Source: an uncultured Bacilli bacterium
Lineage (GTDB): Bacteria; Bacillota_I; Bacilli_A; RF39; UBA660
NCBI GenBank assembly: GCA_934122395.1
Contig: CAKOWQ010000001.1
Coordinates: 510,422 to 574,421, forward strand
Reading direction: 5' to 3'
Length of the DNA: 64,000 nt
In this document: positions 35,890 through 44,068 of the stretch, one piece after another
How positions within the stretch are numbered: the stretch's first letter is position 1
Layout: each line of letters opens with the position of its first letter
Made by a program: the position numbers and the translations under genes
Notes under the pieces: model-generated
The model's database searches: none
What the model was told of the DNA's origin: nothing
Seen by the model: only the letters and a program-made list of their open reading frames with translations

Positions 35890-37038
35890 CTAAATCTCAT
35901 AATTTGTTATTATCAAATGTTCAACATTTTTATCATTTCTATTCTTTATACTAACTAAATATTTTTTATCAAACGATTTGATATATAATCCTTTAACATT
36001 ATACAGATTATAAATAAAATCTGTATTTTTTATAATTAGCATAAATTTTGCTTTCGTATTTTTTAAAAAATTAGCCAATCGTATTTGATCATTTTTACCA
36101 AATTCATTTTTAGCATATGTTGAAAATTCAGTATCATAAGGTGGATCTAAAAATATAAAATCTTTACTCGTTAATTTTATCTTTTTACAAAAATCTTCAA
36201 AATCTAAATTAAATATATCAGTAGTTTTCATATAACTTTTTAATTTAGAAGAATTAAGATTATTTATTTTCTTATCAAAATCTTTTCTATTATAACTTAT
36301 TCCACCATAAGGAACATTAAATTTACCATTAGCATTATATCTAAACATTGATGCATAACAATATTCCCTTATAAAATAAAATATTGCACAATAAAATTCA
36401 TCTTCTATCTCTAATTCTAATCTATTATTATATAAATATCTAAAATGCATATAATATGCACTTTTAAATGCACATTCCAAATTTTCTAAAATGTTTTGAT
36501 CAGACATTTTTCCGCGATTTAATTCTATTTTTCTCATTCTTTCTATCTTAGATAATAAATTCTTTTTTACTTCAGATAAAAAATTATCTATTTTGATATT
36601 AAAGTGTTCTGATAGCAATCCATTGAATTCCTCAGAATGTTCCAATACAAATTCATAAATTTTATCACTATAATTAACTTTTATTCGTTTGTTAATTTTT
36701 TCCTTATTAACTTGTTTTGAATAATTTTTATATAACGATAAAAGTTCCTTTGAATTATTCTCAACAATTTTTTCAAGTAAAATCCAATTTTTATTTATTT
36801 CTTTTAATTTTTTGATAAATTTCTGATTATTATTTTTTATCATGTTATATAAAAGTATTAATTCATCTGATTTATCATTTATAATACTCTTATCACAATT
36901 TATATTTAAATATACCGAACCTCCACCAACAAATGGTTCTATGTATCTTTCAAATTTATCGGGTAAATTAGATAATATAATTGGCAACTCTTTTTCTTTT
37001 CCACCAGCCCATTTAATAAAAGACTTTACATATGCCAT
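35890..37038 (-). CDS. DNA adenine N6-methyltransferase (Dam/D12 class)
   Basis: A 382-residue methyltransferase of the D12 (alpha) class. Motif X FIKWAGGKEKEL is at the N-terminus, motif I IEPFVGGGSVYLN at ~33-45, and motif IV FLDPPYDTEF near residue 295. It transfers a methyl group from SAM to adenine in the recognition site. At 382 residues it is longer than Dam (~280), with an extra helical insertion around 65-175. It is the first gene of the restriction operon, preceded by GGGAGGTAG, so host DNA can be protected before the nucleases appear. Confidence 0.92.
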   Translation of the reverse strand: MAYVKSFIKWAGGKEKELPIILSNLPDKFERYIEPFVGGGSVYLNINCDKSIINDKSDELILLYNMIKNNNQKFIKKLKEINKNWILLEKIVENNSKELLSLYKNYSKQVNKEKINKRIKVNYSDKIYEFVLEHSEEFNGLLSEHFNIKIDNFLSEVKKNLLSKIERMRKIELNRGKMSDQNILENLECAFKSAYYMHFRYLYNNRLELEIEDEFYCAIFYFIREYCYASMFRYNANGKFNVPYGGISYNRKDFDKKINNLNSSKLKSYMKTTDIFNLDFEDFCKKIKLTSKDFIFLDPPYDTEFSTYAKNEFGKNDQIRLANFLKNTKAKFMLIIKNTDFIYNLYNVKGLYIKSFDKKYLVSIKNRNDKNVEHLIITNYEI

Positions 37039-37182
37039 TTTTACTACCTCCCAACTAATAAGTTATCATCTGAAATAATTATAACATAATATGATTATTT
37101 TTTTAAGAGTTTTGGGATATTTCCCACAAAAGAATTTGTACGGGAGTAAAAATTCAGTGCTGGCTAGACAACAATTGTATTC

Positions 37183-38121
37183 CTAATATTCTTTTAATAA
37201 CTCAGTTAATAAATTAATAATTGCAACAGGATTATCTTTTATAGTTTGATTAATCTCTTTTGTCATTTTCTGAATCTCTATTATATCTTGAGTATTCTTT
37301 CCAAAATATTCACCATTTATATCAGGATGTAATAAGTCATTATATCTCTTAATATATTCTTCAGAGTATTTATCTTTATCTATTTTTGATAACATTAAAA
37401 ACATTCCAAATAGTATATAAGTAGTATCAATTGATATTTCTTCGTTCTTACTCAAATATTTTAAGCATGCATAAACCAATATTTCTAAAAAATACGCATT
37501 TACTTTGTTAATAGAAATAAACAAATCTTCATCATTATTTATTCCAACTTCTACCATTGCATTAACAACTAAAGTACTATGAGTATATAAGCATAATTTA
37601 TCATAAAACTCTTTTAACAAATGCCCTATTGTTCTATTATTCATATCACTAAACATTTCTGGACTTATTGTTTTTAACTTCTTTTTTAAGCCGTTTCTCA
37701 ATTTAGAAAGATTTGTGTATTCTCTTTCTACATCTTTTAAACCAAGTATTTTAAATTCGTTATATGTATCTTCATCAAAATAAATCATCATAGCCATAAC
37801 AATATTTTCAAAACATGATCTTAATAAGGTATTAGCATCTACTAATGATTTTTTATTTATTAAGTAATGTATATTTTTTATAGATATTAATGATTGATTT
37901 AATAAATTTATTGTTTCTCTACGAATATCACTATTTTTATATAATAATTTGATATTTTGTTTATTTGCGTTTCTTAATGGAATAATAAAATTATTTTTTA
38001 CTGATTTTTCTAATTTTGCTTTTAAAGTATTTAAATCTTTTTCAGTTAAGATTTTTAATAATTGTTTTATTTGATCTTCAGTTAAATTTTTGGTAATTTC
38101 TTTTATTTGTTCATCTGTCAT
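37183..38121 (-). CDS. Helical DUF5677-like protein
   Basis: A 312-residue all-helical protein. N-terminal residues 1-40 are a charged helix (TDEQIKEITKNLTEDQIKQL). The core includes KKSLVDANTLLRSCFENIVMAMMIYF and LCLYTHSTLVVN, a pattern like DUF5677 and other HEPN-related families where an R-x4-H-type motif can be an RNase site. The match is weak. It is separated from the restriction operon by ~140 bases and has GGAGGTGC upstream, so it is probably its own unit. Confidence 0.55.
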   Translation of the reverse strand: MTDEQIKEITKNLTEDQIKQLLKILTEKDLNTLKAKLEKSVKNNFIIPLRNANKQNIKLLYKNSDIRRETINLLNQSLISIKNIHYLINKKSLVDANTLLRSCFENIVMAMMIYFDEDTYNEFKILGLKDVEREYTNLSKLRNGLKKKLKTISPEMFSDMNNRTIGHLLKEFYDKLCLYTHSTLVVNAMVEVGINNDEDLFISINKVNAYFLEILVYACLKYLSKNEEISIDTTYILFGMFLMLSKIDKDKYSEEYIKRYNDLLHPDINGEYFGKNTQDIIEIQKMTKEINQTIKDNPVAIINLLTELLKEY

Positions 38122-38177
38122 ATAGCACCTCCAAAATTATCTATTATTATAGCATATAAGTCGTCAATTTCATCCAT

Positions 38178-38212
38178 TTAAAAACTCTATCAGTTTGTTC
38201 TAATAGAGTTTT
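38178..38212 (-). terminator. Terminator after the TnpV operon
   Basis: 10-bp stem AAAACTCTAT/ATAGAGTTTT with a 12-base loop and five T on the minus strand, downstream of the gene ending at 38218. Confidence 0.75.
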
Positions 38213-38217
38213 CCTTT

Positions 38218-38517
38218 TTAATAAAATTTCTTTAATATCATTGGATTATTATTTACTATTTTTAAGTTATATTTTATCCTTAATATCTTCTTTATAGATG
38301 GTATAAGTTTATCTATATCACATCTTACATTAAATATATCTATTGCTGAATTAATATAATTATATAGTGGTGCTTTAGATAATACTTTCTTATAAAAACT
38401 ATCTGCTATGTAAAAGGCTACTATATCGGGTATTACAAATTCTTTTAGATAGTTATCATAATTAATGCATACTGGTAAGTATATTCTTTCAAATTCTTCA
38501 TCAGTTATATCACGCAT
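38218..38517 (-). CDS. Small protein co-transcribed with tnpV
   Basis: A 99-residue soluble protein (MRDITDEEFERIYLPVCINY), family unknown to me. It overlaps the end of tnpV by 8 bases, so the two are translated together. It is mainly helical with a basic C-terminal tail. Confidence 0.65.
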   Translation of the reverse strand: MRDITDEEFERIYLPVCINYDNYLKEFVIPDIVAFYIADSFYKKVLSKAPLYNYINSAIDIFNVRCDIDKLIPSIKKILRIKYNLKIVNNNPMILKKFY

Positions 38518-38860
38518 AGATATACTCCTTTAAAATTACTTCTTCTGCTATATTTTTAATATTATTCATTTTGTCTATCCATAGCATTTGATTACTACTT
38601 TTTAATTCTTCAGTAATATTTTCTTTTTCAGCTAGTTCTTTAATTAACTTCTGCACCATCTCCATAACAGTAGTATCGATATTATGAAGGTATTCATTTA
38701 ATTTATCATTAACCAGTAAATCAAAATATAATCCTAATTTATATTTCTTAATATAATTTAATCTTAATAATCCATATTTTCCTATATTAAATCTTTCTTT
38801 ATCTTCTAATTTTAAATTTGGCAATAAATAATCACCAACTTTTGTGTAACTAATGTTCAT
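38510..38860 (-). CDS. tnpV: TnpV-family transposon protein
   Basis: A 116-residue protein matching TnpV of Tn4451-type elements: ISYTKVGDYLLPNLKLED, then GKYGLLRLNYIKKYK and ENITEELKSSNQMLWIDKMNNI. The biochemical role of TnpV is unknown; it marks serine-recombinase transposons of gut Firmicutes. It ends in TGA, rare in this window. It lies 70 bases inside the right end of the 12.3-kb element. Confidence 0.88.
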   Translation of the reverse strand: MNISYTKVGDYLLPNLKLEDKERFNIGKYGLLRLNYIKKYKLGLYFDLLVNDKLNEYLHNIDTTVMEMVQKLIKELAEKENITEELKSSNQMLWIDKMNNIKNIAEEVILKEYIYA

Positions 38861-38930
38861 AACAGTTCTCCTTTTCTTTCTATATTTATTTGGCCTTAAT
38901 TGTTATACATTCGTTACACTTTGACTATCG

Positions 38931-38937
38931 CCACCTC
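38931..38937 (+). repeat. Right core site of the 12.3-kb element
   Basis: CCACCTC, identical to 26636-26642. To its right, minus-strand amidase sequence resumes (codons for SNHINSG). Confidence 0.85.
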
Positions 38938-39163
38938 CTGAATTTATGTGATTAGACAAAACTATTACATTAGGGTCATTACCAAATGCATTTAGTATAC
39001 TACTAACTCTTTCATTTCTATCAACAGTCCTATCAGTATCTCTAGTAATGCTAACTGGCACTCCTAACTCTTTAAACCTATTATAAATATAATTAGCTAC
39101 TTTAAGATTAAAATCTTTTTCCTTAATATTACCATTAATAGCTCCCGGATCTTCACCACCATG
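38938..39163 (-). pseudogene. Middle fragment of the split amidase (zinc-site half)
   Basis: Read from 39163 the frame is HGGEDPGAINGNIKEKDFNL and on to VIVLSNHINSG, the N-terminal Amidase_3 domain. It holds both zinc histidines (HGG and SNHIN) and the glutamate ligand (IKEKD). It lacks the usual first ~10 residues (xxVIDPG), which have been cut off by the conjugative element on its right. It is severed from its C-terminal half by the 12.3-kb element. Fusing it to 26636 leftward gives a continuous amidase-LysM frame. Confidence 0.9.
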
Positions 39164-39188
39164 TGGTTGATACTCTTAAAACTGGTGC

Positions 39189-41300
39189 TTATATCTCTAA
39201 ATTCCAAATTATTTTAATATCTCTTTTTTTGGTTTTTTCATCAACTTTTCCAATTAGAATTTTAGAAATAAAAGTATCAATTATAATTTTATCTAATTTA
39301 TCTATATGCTTATACTTTTTAAAAATCTTTTGCATATTATTGTTCTCTTGCATTTTTTCTTCTAAATCATTTAATTCCTTTTCTATTTCTTCTATTCTCA
39401 ATTTAGAATTTTCTATATTCTTTTGACTTTTTGTTTTTAAAAAAGTAAATTCTTCTGATGAAATTATACCATTTATCTTATCTTCATATAGCATTTCAAA
39501 TCTATTTTCATAACTATTTATTTGATTTTCTAGTTTACTCTTTTCAATTTTTAAACTATTTATATCATTTTGAAAACTTACTGTTTTCTTTTTTTCATAA
39601 TAGTTTTTTTCTACTTTAACATTATTATAATACTTTTCTATCACTTTATTGATTTCATTTAAAACAATTTTCTCTAATACTTCATATCTTATAGAACTTT
39701 TATTGGAACAAGCCATACCAACTTTATATTTCTTGTTCTTGCATTGTAAATAAGGTTTCATAAATGGATTTTTTCGTGGTCCTGATTTACAAAGTGTTCT
39801 TGTAAATACTTGACCGCATTCAGCACAATATACTTTTTGACTAAACATGTGAATATTTCCATCCTTAGTCATTCGTTCTCTTGCTGATGAAATAGTTATT
39901 ACATCAACTTTTTCTTGAATACTTTTTGTAATAGTAGGATTAAGATTTAAAGACAATGTTTTTAGTTTATTAAAACTTTCTATAGCACCATCATTATTAT
40001 TTTCTAACAATTTTTCTTTCAATATTTTAATTTCAAGTTCTATCTCTTCCCTTTTTTCTGCATTCATTTTAGAATATTTATTTAAGGTTTCTTCCACAAC
40101 TTTAATTAAGATATTTGACTGGTTTTTAATTTGCTTACTTTGTTTTTTATCTTTTCTTTCTTTAAATCTATCTCTCACTATTTTTGATATGTCTTCTGGT
40201 ACTACTCTATCATGTGTTTTCTCTACGATTTGCCTTAAATGTTCTGGTATAACTTTTCTACCTTTTACATTATAAGCTATAGATTCAGTCCTATGTTGAA
40301 TTAATGTTCCATCGTATGTTCTATTCATTAATATTTTACGAACTGTATCAGTATTCCATAATTCAGAGCCATTAGGTGCTTTACAGCAAACAAATTTTGA
40401 ACCACTTAATTTTTTGTATTTACTCGGTGTAGGAACTTTTCTTAAATTAAGTTCTTTACATATTTTTGAATATCCCATACCGTTAGCAAACATCTCATAT
40501 ATTTCTCTTACAATTTTTGCTGCTGGTTCATCAACTACTAAATGATACATATCATTCGGATCTTCAATATATCCATAACAAGCAAACGATCCTGTCCATT
40601 GTCCAGAAGCATTTTTTGTCCTTAATGTTTTTTTAGTATTTATAGATTGTTCTTCAACTCTCCATTCATCAGTTATTGCAGTTATCTGACTAGACTTTTT
40701 AGTACCTACTTTTTCAGTATCTATATTATCAACAATACTAATAAAATGAATATTCCATTCTATAAACTTTTTATATAAAAACTTTTGAACCATTTCAATA
40801 CTTCTTGCAAATCTTGCCTGAGTTTTACAAATATAAGTATTTGCATATCCTAATTCGCAAAAAGTTAAAGATTTATTCCATTCAGGTCTATTTTCATCAG
40901 CACCACTTATATCCTCTTCATAAAATATTCCAACTACTTTTAGATTATGTTCCTGACAATATGCAAGTAGCATTAATAACTGATTAAGAATACTTTTACT
41001 AACATTACCATCACTTTTTTCCAAATCTTCAACAGATAACCTTACATATAAAATTACTTTTGCAATTTTGCCTGTATCTAAACTATAAATTGTATTTTGA
41101 TTTGGTCTTATAAAACAATATGGATTATTATTTTTTTGGATTCCTAACAATTCGGCTAAATATGGTGTAGCATATTCTAAATACTCTTCATTTAATAATT
41201 TCTTTATACTATTAAATTCTATTGTTTCTTTATAATCGAATAAAGTGTTTTTTGTATTATTAGAATTAATATCATTATTTTTCAACATAGTGTTTTTCAT
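39189..41300 (-). CDS. Large serine recombinase of the conjugative element
   Basis: A 703-residue recombinase. After an 80-residue N-terminal extension the resolvase domain reads AKVILYVRLSVED with the catalytic serine at S89. It has a recombinase domain (~230-380), a zinc ribbon (YCAECGQVF ... CKNKKYKVGMAC) and a long coiled coil. Compared with the 12.3-kb element's enzyme, it has an insert between the recombinase domain and the zinc ribbon and unrelated spacing, so it is a separate lineage. Its stop codon is ~26 bases from the amidase junction. It should drive integration and excision of the element. Confidence 0.93.
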   Translation of the reverse strand: MKNTMLKNNDINSNNTKNTLFDYKETIEFNSIKKLLNEEYLEYATPYLAELLGIQKNNNPYCFIRPNQNTIYSLDTGKIAKVILYVRLSVEDLEKSDGNVSKSILNQLLMLLAYCQEHNLKVVGIFYEEDISGADENRPEWNKSLTFCELGYANTYICKTQARFARSIEMVQKFLYKKFIEWNIHFISIVDNIDTEKVGTKKSSQITAITDEWRVEEQSINTKKTLRTKNASGQWTGSFACYGYIEDPNDMYHLVVDEPAAKIVREIYEMFANGMGYSKICKELNLRKVPTPSKYKKLSGSKFVCCKAPNGSELWNTDTVRKILMNRTYDGTLIQHRTESIAYNVKGRKVIPEHLRQIVEKTHDRVVPEDISKIVRDRFKERKDKKQSKQIKNQSNILIKVVEETLNKYSKMNAEKREEIELEIKILKEKLLENNNDGAIESFNKLKTLSLNLNPTITKSIQEKVDVITISSARERMTKDGNIHMFSQKVYCAECGQVFTRTLCKSGPRKNPFMKPYLQCKNKKYKVGMACSNKSSIRYEVLEKIVLNEINKVIEKYYNNVKVEKNYYEKKKTVSFQNDINSLKIEKSKLENQINSYENRFEMLYEDKINGIISSEEFTFLKTKSQKNIENSKLRIEEIEKELNDLEEKMQENNNMQKIFKKYKHIDKLDKIIIDTFISKILIGKVDEKTKKRDIKIIWNLEI

Positions 41301-41382
41301 TTTCCTTTCTTATTTATGTTGAAATCTATATAATACATTTGAATTATAATAAAGTTTTCTATATAAGACAAATGTGCAAATT

Positions 41383-41514
41383 TCATTTTTGTAGTTCATA
41401 ATATAAGATTAGAGAAGCCAATTTTTGATTTATCAATTCAATCAAATATTCTTCGCTCGTTTTTATATCATTACTATTATCAAAGACATTTATAATATTT
41501 ATTTCATTATTCAA
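41383..41514 (-). CDS. 43-residue peptide upstream of the second recombinase
   Basis: A TTG at 41514, preceded by GAGAGGAGAGGA, opens a 43-codon frame (NNEINIINVFDNSNDIKTSE, then EYLIELINQKLASLILYYEL) ending in TGA. The C-terminal half is amphipathic helix. It sits ~80 bases before the recombinase, as the 31-residue frame does for the other recombinase. Confidence 0.4.
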   Translation of the reverse strand: MNNEINIINVFDNSNDIKTSEEYLIELINQKLASLILYYELQK

Positions 41515-41589
41515 AAAATCCTCTCCTCTCTAATTTCGTTTATTTGGTTTTTAAATCATCTATTAAAAAATATGATTATGAATAAATAA

Positions 41590-41790
41590 TTATTCACAGC
41601 CATCATTTTCTTTAGTTTTTCTTTTTCTTAATCTTTTAATTTTAACTTTTAAATCTTTTTTAACATAAGGCATATCAAGTAATTTAGTTTCATTAACAAT
41701 ATAATCTAATTGTTCCATTACTCCCTTTTTGTCTTTACCATCTAAATCAAAGACATATTTTTTTATTACTACAACCTTATATCTTTCCAT
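41590..41790 (-). CDS. Small basic protein of the element
   Basis: A 66-residue basic protein (RYKVVVIKKYVFDLDGKDK) with a Lys/Arg-rich tail. It overlaps the preceding gene by 14 bases. Family unknown. Confidence 0.6.
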   Translation of the reverse strand: MERYKVVVIKKYVFDLDGKDKKGVMEQLDYIVNETKLLDMPYVKKDLKVKIKRLRKRKTKENDGCE

Positions 41791-41992
41791 TATTAACCTT
41801 TACTAACATTTCTTTGTTATTGATTTCAATTACATAATAGTATTTAGTAATGTTATTTATATCAATGTCTTTTAAATCAGAGTTAAATAGCTCTCTTGCT
41901 TTACTCATTGCTTCTTTCTTATTTTTAGCACTAACTACTATTTCATTTTCACTTACTTTTTTAAATTTTATATTATATTCTTTTTCTTTCAT
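41777..41992 (-). CDS. DpnD/PcfM-like small protein
   Basis: A 71-residue protein (YNIKFKKVSENEIVVSAKNK, then EAMSKARELF). The beta-beta-helix layout resembles the DpnD/PcfM domain found in conjugative elements, whose role is unknown. The match is suggestive only. AAGAAAGG lies upstream. Confidence 0.55.
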   Translation of the reverse strand: MKEKEYNIKFKKVSENEIVVSAKNKKEAMSKARELFNSDLKDIDINNITKYYYVIEINNKEMLVKVNNGKI

Positions 41993-42009
41993 TTTTTATT
42001 TTTCCTTTC

Positions 42010-42330
42010 TTATTTATGTATTAGAATTATGCTCACTCCCCTAATACTAGGGACTTAACAAACGACTAATTGCTAATTAGTTCCATAGGAGTTTCACCTT
42101 TCTGTGGTTCTCACAGAATTGCACCCATTGCTTGAGTCTGTGGCTATGCAAAAGTATCATTATACTCATTACTTGTTATCGCAGTATTAAGGGCAACTTA
42201 ATATTTATAGTCAAGTATTTACCGACAAGCGTACTTACTAAAGTGCTAACCGTTTCCAGTTATAATGAGAATGTATTTGTTAAGTGATTAACCAAATTGT
42301 CAAAGATCAGTTCGTTTCAAAAAATGAAAC
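42010..42330 (-). ncRNA. Possible structured non-coding RNA or leader
   Basis: A ~320-base stretch without a gene, visibly less AT-rich than its surroundings and packed with perfect hairpins: CCCTA/TAGGG (42039-42052), ACTAATT/AATTAGT (42065-42081), TCTGTG/CACAGA (42101-42117) and TATTAAG/CTTAATA (42185-42203). TTGACA at 42303-42298 on the minus strand could be a -35 box, but no good -10 box follows. Strand is therefore a guess. I cannot match it to a named RNA family. Confidence 0.35.
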
Positions 42331-42394
42331 AAGTGAGAAAAGATAATATTTATCCCTCTCACTTGTTTGGCACTTTATAAGCAAAAAGTTAAGT

Positions 42395-42871
42395 CTAAAT
42401 TTTAATTTTTTTAGAAATTTTTTCAATAGCTATATCGATAGAGTATTTTACTGCCACTTTTGAGCAATTTTCTTCGTTAGCAATTTCCTCATAAGTTTTA
42501 TTTTCAAAGAAGTATTTTTGTATTCTTCTCTTTTGAATATCATTTAATTCGTTTATAGCATTTTTTAAATCCTCACTTAATAATTTGCTTTCTACTTCAT
42601 CTTCTACTGAAATAGAGGCATTTATTGACTTATGAAAAAGTGTTTCTTCATATACTTCATTTCTTTCAATGTATTTTCTAATCTTGTGAATCTGTGAAAT
42701 ATCTTCTAACTCAAACTTATCAAATGCTTCATAAACTTTTTCTGACACTTCTACTCTATGAATAATATTTTTTATATCTTTAAACTCAACTATATAAGTA
42801 TTTGTTTCTTCATCAATATCCAATGTATATGGATTATATTTATCTTTATTTCTATTTAAATGCTTTTGCAT
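42395..42871 (-). CDS. Sigma-70 region-4-like regulator
   Basis: A 158-residue protein. The last ~60 residues (LSEDLKNAINELNDIQKRRI, then NKTYEEIANEENCSKVAVKYSI) are a sigma region 4 helix-turn-helix as in ECF-type sigma factors. The N-terminal part lacks a clear region 2 and instead has a small beta-rich segment. Such sigma-like proteins are common in conjugative elements and control their genes. ATG at 42871 has AGGAGG upstream. It converges on nothing, and its transcript may continue into 42330. Confidence 0.75.
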   Translation of the reverse strand: MQKHLNRNKDKYNPYTLDIDEETNTYIVEFKDIKNIIHRVEVSEKVYEAFDKFELEDISQIHKIRKYIERNEVYEETLFHKSINASISVEDEVESKLLSEDLKNAINELNDIQKRRIQKYFFENKTYEEIANEENCSKVAVKYSIDIAIEKISKKIKI

Positions 42872-42952
42872 TTCTATCCTCCTATCAATTGAAATTTTTA
42901 AAATTCAAATTGATATGGAGGTCCACGAATAAATAAGTAAACTTTAATTAAA

Positions 42953-43010
42953 CAAAAAAAAATGTCAAAAATATCCCAATAACGAATATCTTTGACATCC
43001 TTTTTTATTA
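42953..43010. terminator. Strong bidirectional hairpin terminator
   Basis: 13-bp stem ATGTCAAAAATAT/ATATCTTTGACAT (one mismatch) with A9 on one side and T6 on the other. Confidence 0.8.
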
Positions 43011-43200
43011 TAAAATCAATTTTTTTTACTACTACAATTTCATAGTATATCTTCATAGCACCACCACTCTTTAAAGCAATGCTTAATTACTTATACAATA
43101 AGTAATTAGGGTGGTACTGCTTACAATTCCTATTTTAACTTGTCTACTTATATACTTAATTAAGATTGCACTTATTTTTCTACATTTTTCTCACACTTCC
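43011..43200. other. Intergenic stretch with an 11-bp hairpin
   Basis: No gene is supported here. A perfect hairpin TAATTACTTAT/ATAAGTAATTA lies at 43084-43108, followed by AGGGTGGTACTGC. The complementary CACCACCAC lies 40 bases to the left and could close a larger stem. Confidence 0.45.
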
Positions 43201-43240
43201 TAAAAAAATAAGCAGTAATAACCTTTGTCATTACTGCTTA
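43201..43240 (-). terminator. Terminator of the HU gene
   Basis: Perfect 11-bp stem TAAGCAGTAAT/ATTACTGCTTA followed by seven T on the minus strand. Confidence 0.9.
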
Positions 43241-43271
43241 TAGATTCTCCTATTATTTAACTCATTTTATA

Positions 43272-43544
43272 TTAGTTAATTTTAGTTTTTAATTCAGAAC
43301 CTACTTTAAAACTTACTGATTTACTAGCTGCAATTTTAATTTTTTCTCCTGTTTGAGGATTTCTTCCTTCTCTTGCTGATCTTTCAGAAATTTTAAATAC
43401 ACCAAATCCTGCAACTGAAACTTTTTCGCCTTTAGCTAGTTCATCTTTAAAAAGATCAAAAGTAGCATTGAATACTTTTTCGCAATCAGCTTTTGATAAT
43501 CCTGTTTTAGTAGCTAAAACTTCTATCATTTCTGACTTTTTCAT
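43272..43544 (-). CDS. HU-family DNA-binding protein
   Basis: A 90-residue HU/IHF-type architectural protein. It begins MKKSEMIEVLATKTGLSKAD and has the DNA-wrapping arm SAREGRNPQTGEKIKI. The start at 43544 follows GATAGGAGGAAA; the frame continues upstream to 43622 without a ribosome site. HU bends DNA and may assist recombination or relaxosome assembly of this element. It stands alone with its own terminator. Confidence 0.93.
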   Translation of the reverse strand: MKKSEMIEVLATKTGLSKADCEKVFNATFDLFKDELAKGEKVSVAGFGVFKISERSAREGRNPQTGEKIKIAASKSVSFKVGSELKTKIN

Positions 43545-43707
43545 TATTTTTCCTCCTATCTTATCAATTACCATTATATCATAAGATTTTAGATAATTTA
43601 ATAATTTTTCCTTATTTTCCAAGCAAAATGCTTTCTTTTAAATGAAATAGTTAGTTTTTAGTGTTATAATGTACTTGGCACATAGAAAAAGAATACCAAT
43701 AGTATTC

Positions 43708-43980
43708 TTATCGTCTAGGTATTCGGTGATTAGTAACAGTTGGTCTTTCTACGAATAAATCTTCAATAGAAACTCCAAGAGTATCAGCAATATGACCTAT
43801 ATAATCAATTCGTGCATTTCTTTTAGCATTTTCTAAACTAGAAACATAAGTAGAAGTTGTTCCAAGTTCATCGGCAAAATCTTCTTGTGACCAATTTTTC
43901 TTAAGTCTAAAATAGATAATATTATTTGCTAATATTTTGCGAGATTGATTTTCATAATAATTTTTACTCTTAATAATCAT
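43708..43980 (-). CDS. XRE-family repressor of the element
   Basis: A 90-residue Cro/CI-type regulator (LKKNWSQEDFADELGTTSTYVSSLENAKRN). It is divergent from the gene at 44142 across a region with three copies of a candidate operator, so it probably represses that promoter and its own. ATG at 43980 follows AAGGAAGTG; the GTG directly before it is the alternative. Confidence 0.87.
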   Translation of the reverse strand: MIIKSKNYYENQSRKILANNIIYFRLKKNWSQEDFADELGTTSTYVSSLENAKRNARIDYIGHIADTLGVSIEDLFVERPTVTNHRIPRR

Positions 43981-43994
43981 CACTTCCTTGCTCC

Positions 43995-44056
43995 TAACTT
44001 ACTACTATTGTAATAAGTTATAGAATTTTTAACCATACTAACTATGTAGTAAGTTA
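43995..44056. promoter_or_regulatory. Operator cluster for the XRE repressor
   Basis: TAACTTACTAC (43995-44005) and GTAATAAGTTA (44010-44020) form a dyad around TATT. A third half-site, GTAGTAAGTTA, is at 44046-44056 and overlaps the -35 position of the plus-strand promoter. Confidence 0.6.
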
Positions 44057-44068
44057 TTGGTAATATAT

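Larger units (their letters stand above)
26636..38937. mobile_element. 12.3-kb serine-recombinase element inserted in the amidase gene
   Basis: Bounded by direct copies of CCACCTC (26636-26642 and 38931-38937); removing one copy and all between restores amidase codons SNHINS-GGGEGAEV in frame. Contents: DUF4238 protein, DUF4143 ATPase, a TnpX-like serine recombinase, a small helix-turn-helix protein, the defence cluster (ATPase, Mrr-like nuclease, TdeIII-like nuclease, methyltransferase), a DUF5677-like protein and TnpV at the right end. TnpV and a TnpX-type recombinase relate it to Tn4451-like elements. On the minus strand the core is GAGGTGG, which contains the GA dinucleotide used by TnpX-type recombinases. 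Confidence 0.88.

Noticed and set aside
27834..38923. The 12-mer CGTTACACTTTG occurs near both ends of the 12.3-kb element (27834 and 38912)
   Set aside because: Repeats of this length are expected by chance in 64 kb of AT-rich sequence, and the left copy is over 1 kb from the end.
42898..43056. A 52-codon minus-strand frame (MKIYYEIVVV...) preceded by GGTGGTG
   Set aside because: It runs straight through a strong bidirectional terminator hairpin with A9/T6 tails, so translation of a functional peptide is unlikely.
43098..43125. AGGGTGGTACTGC resembles the T-box antiterminator bulge sequence
   Set aside because: No Stem I leader, no aminoacyl-tRNA-related gene follows on the plus strand, and the CCGC part of the motif is not matched.
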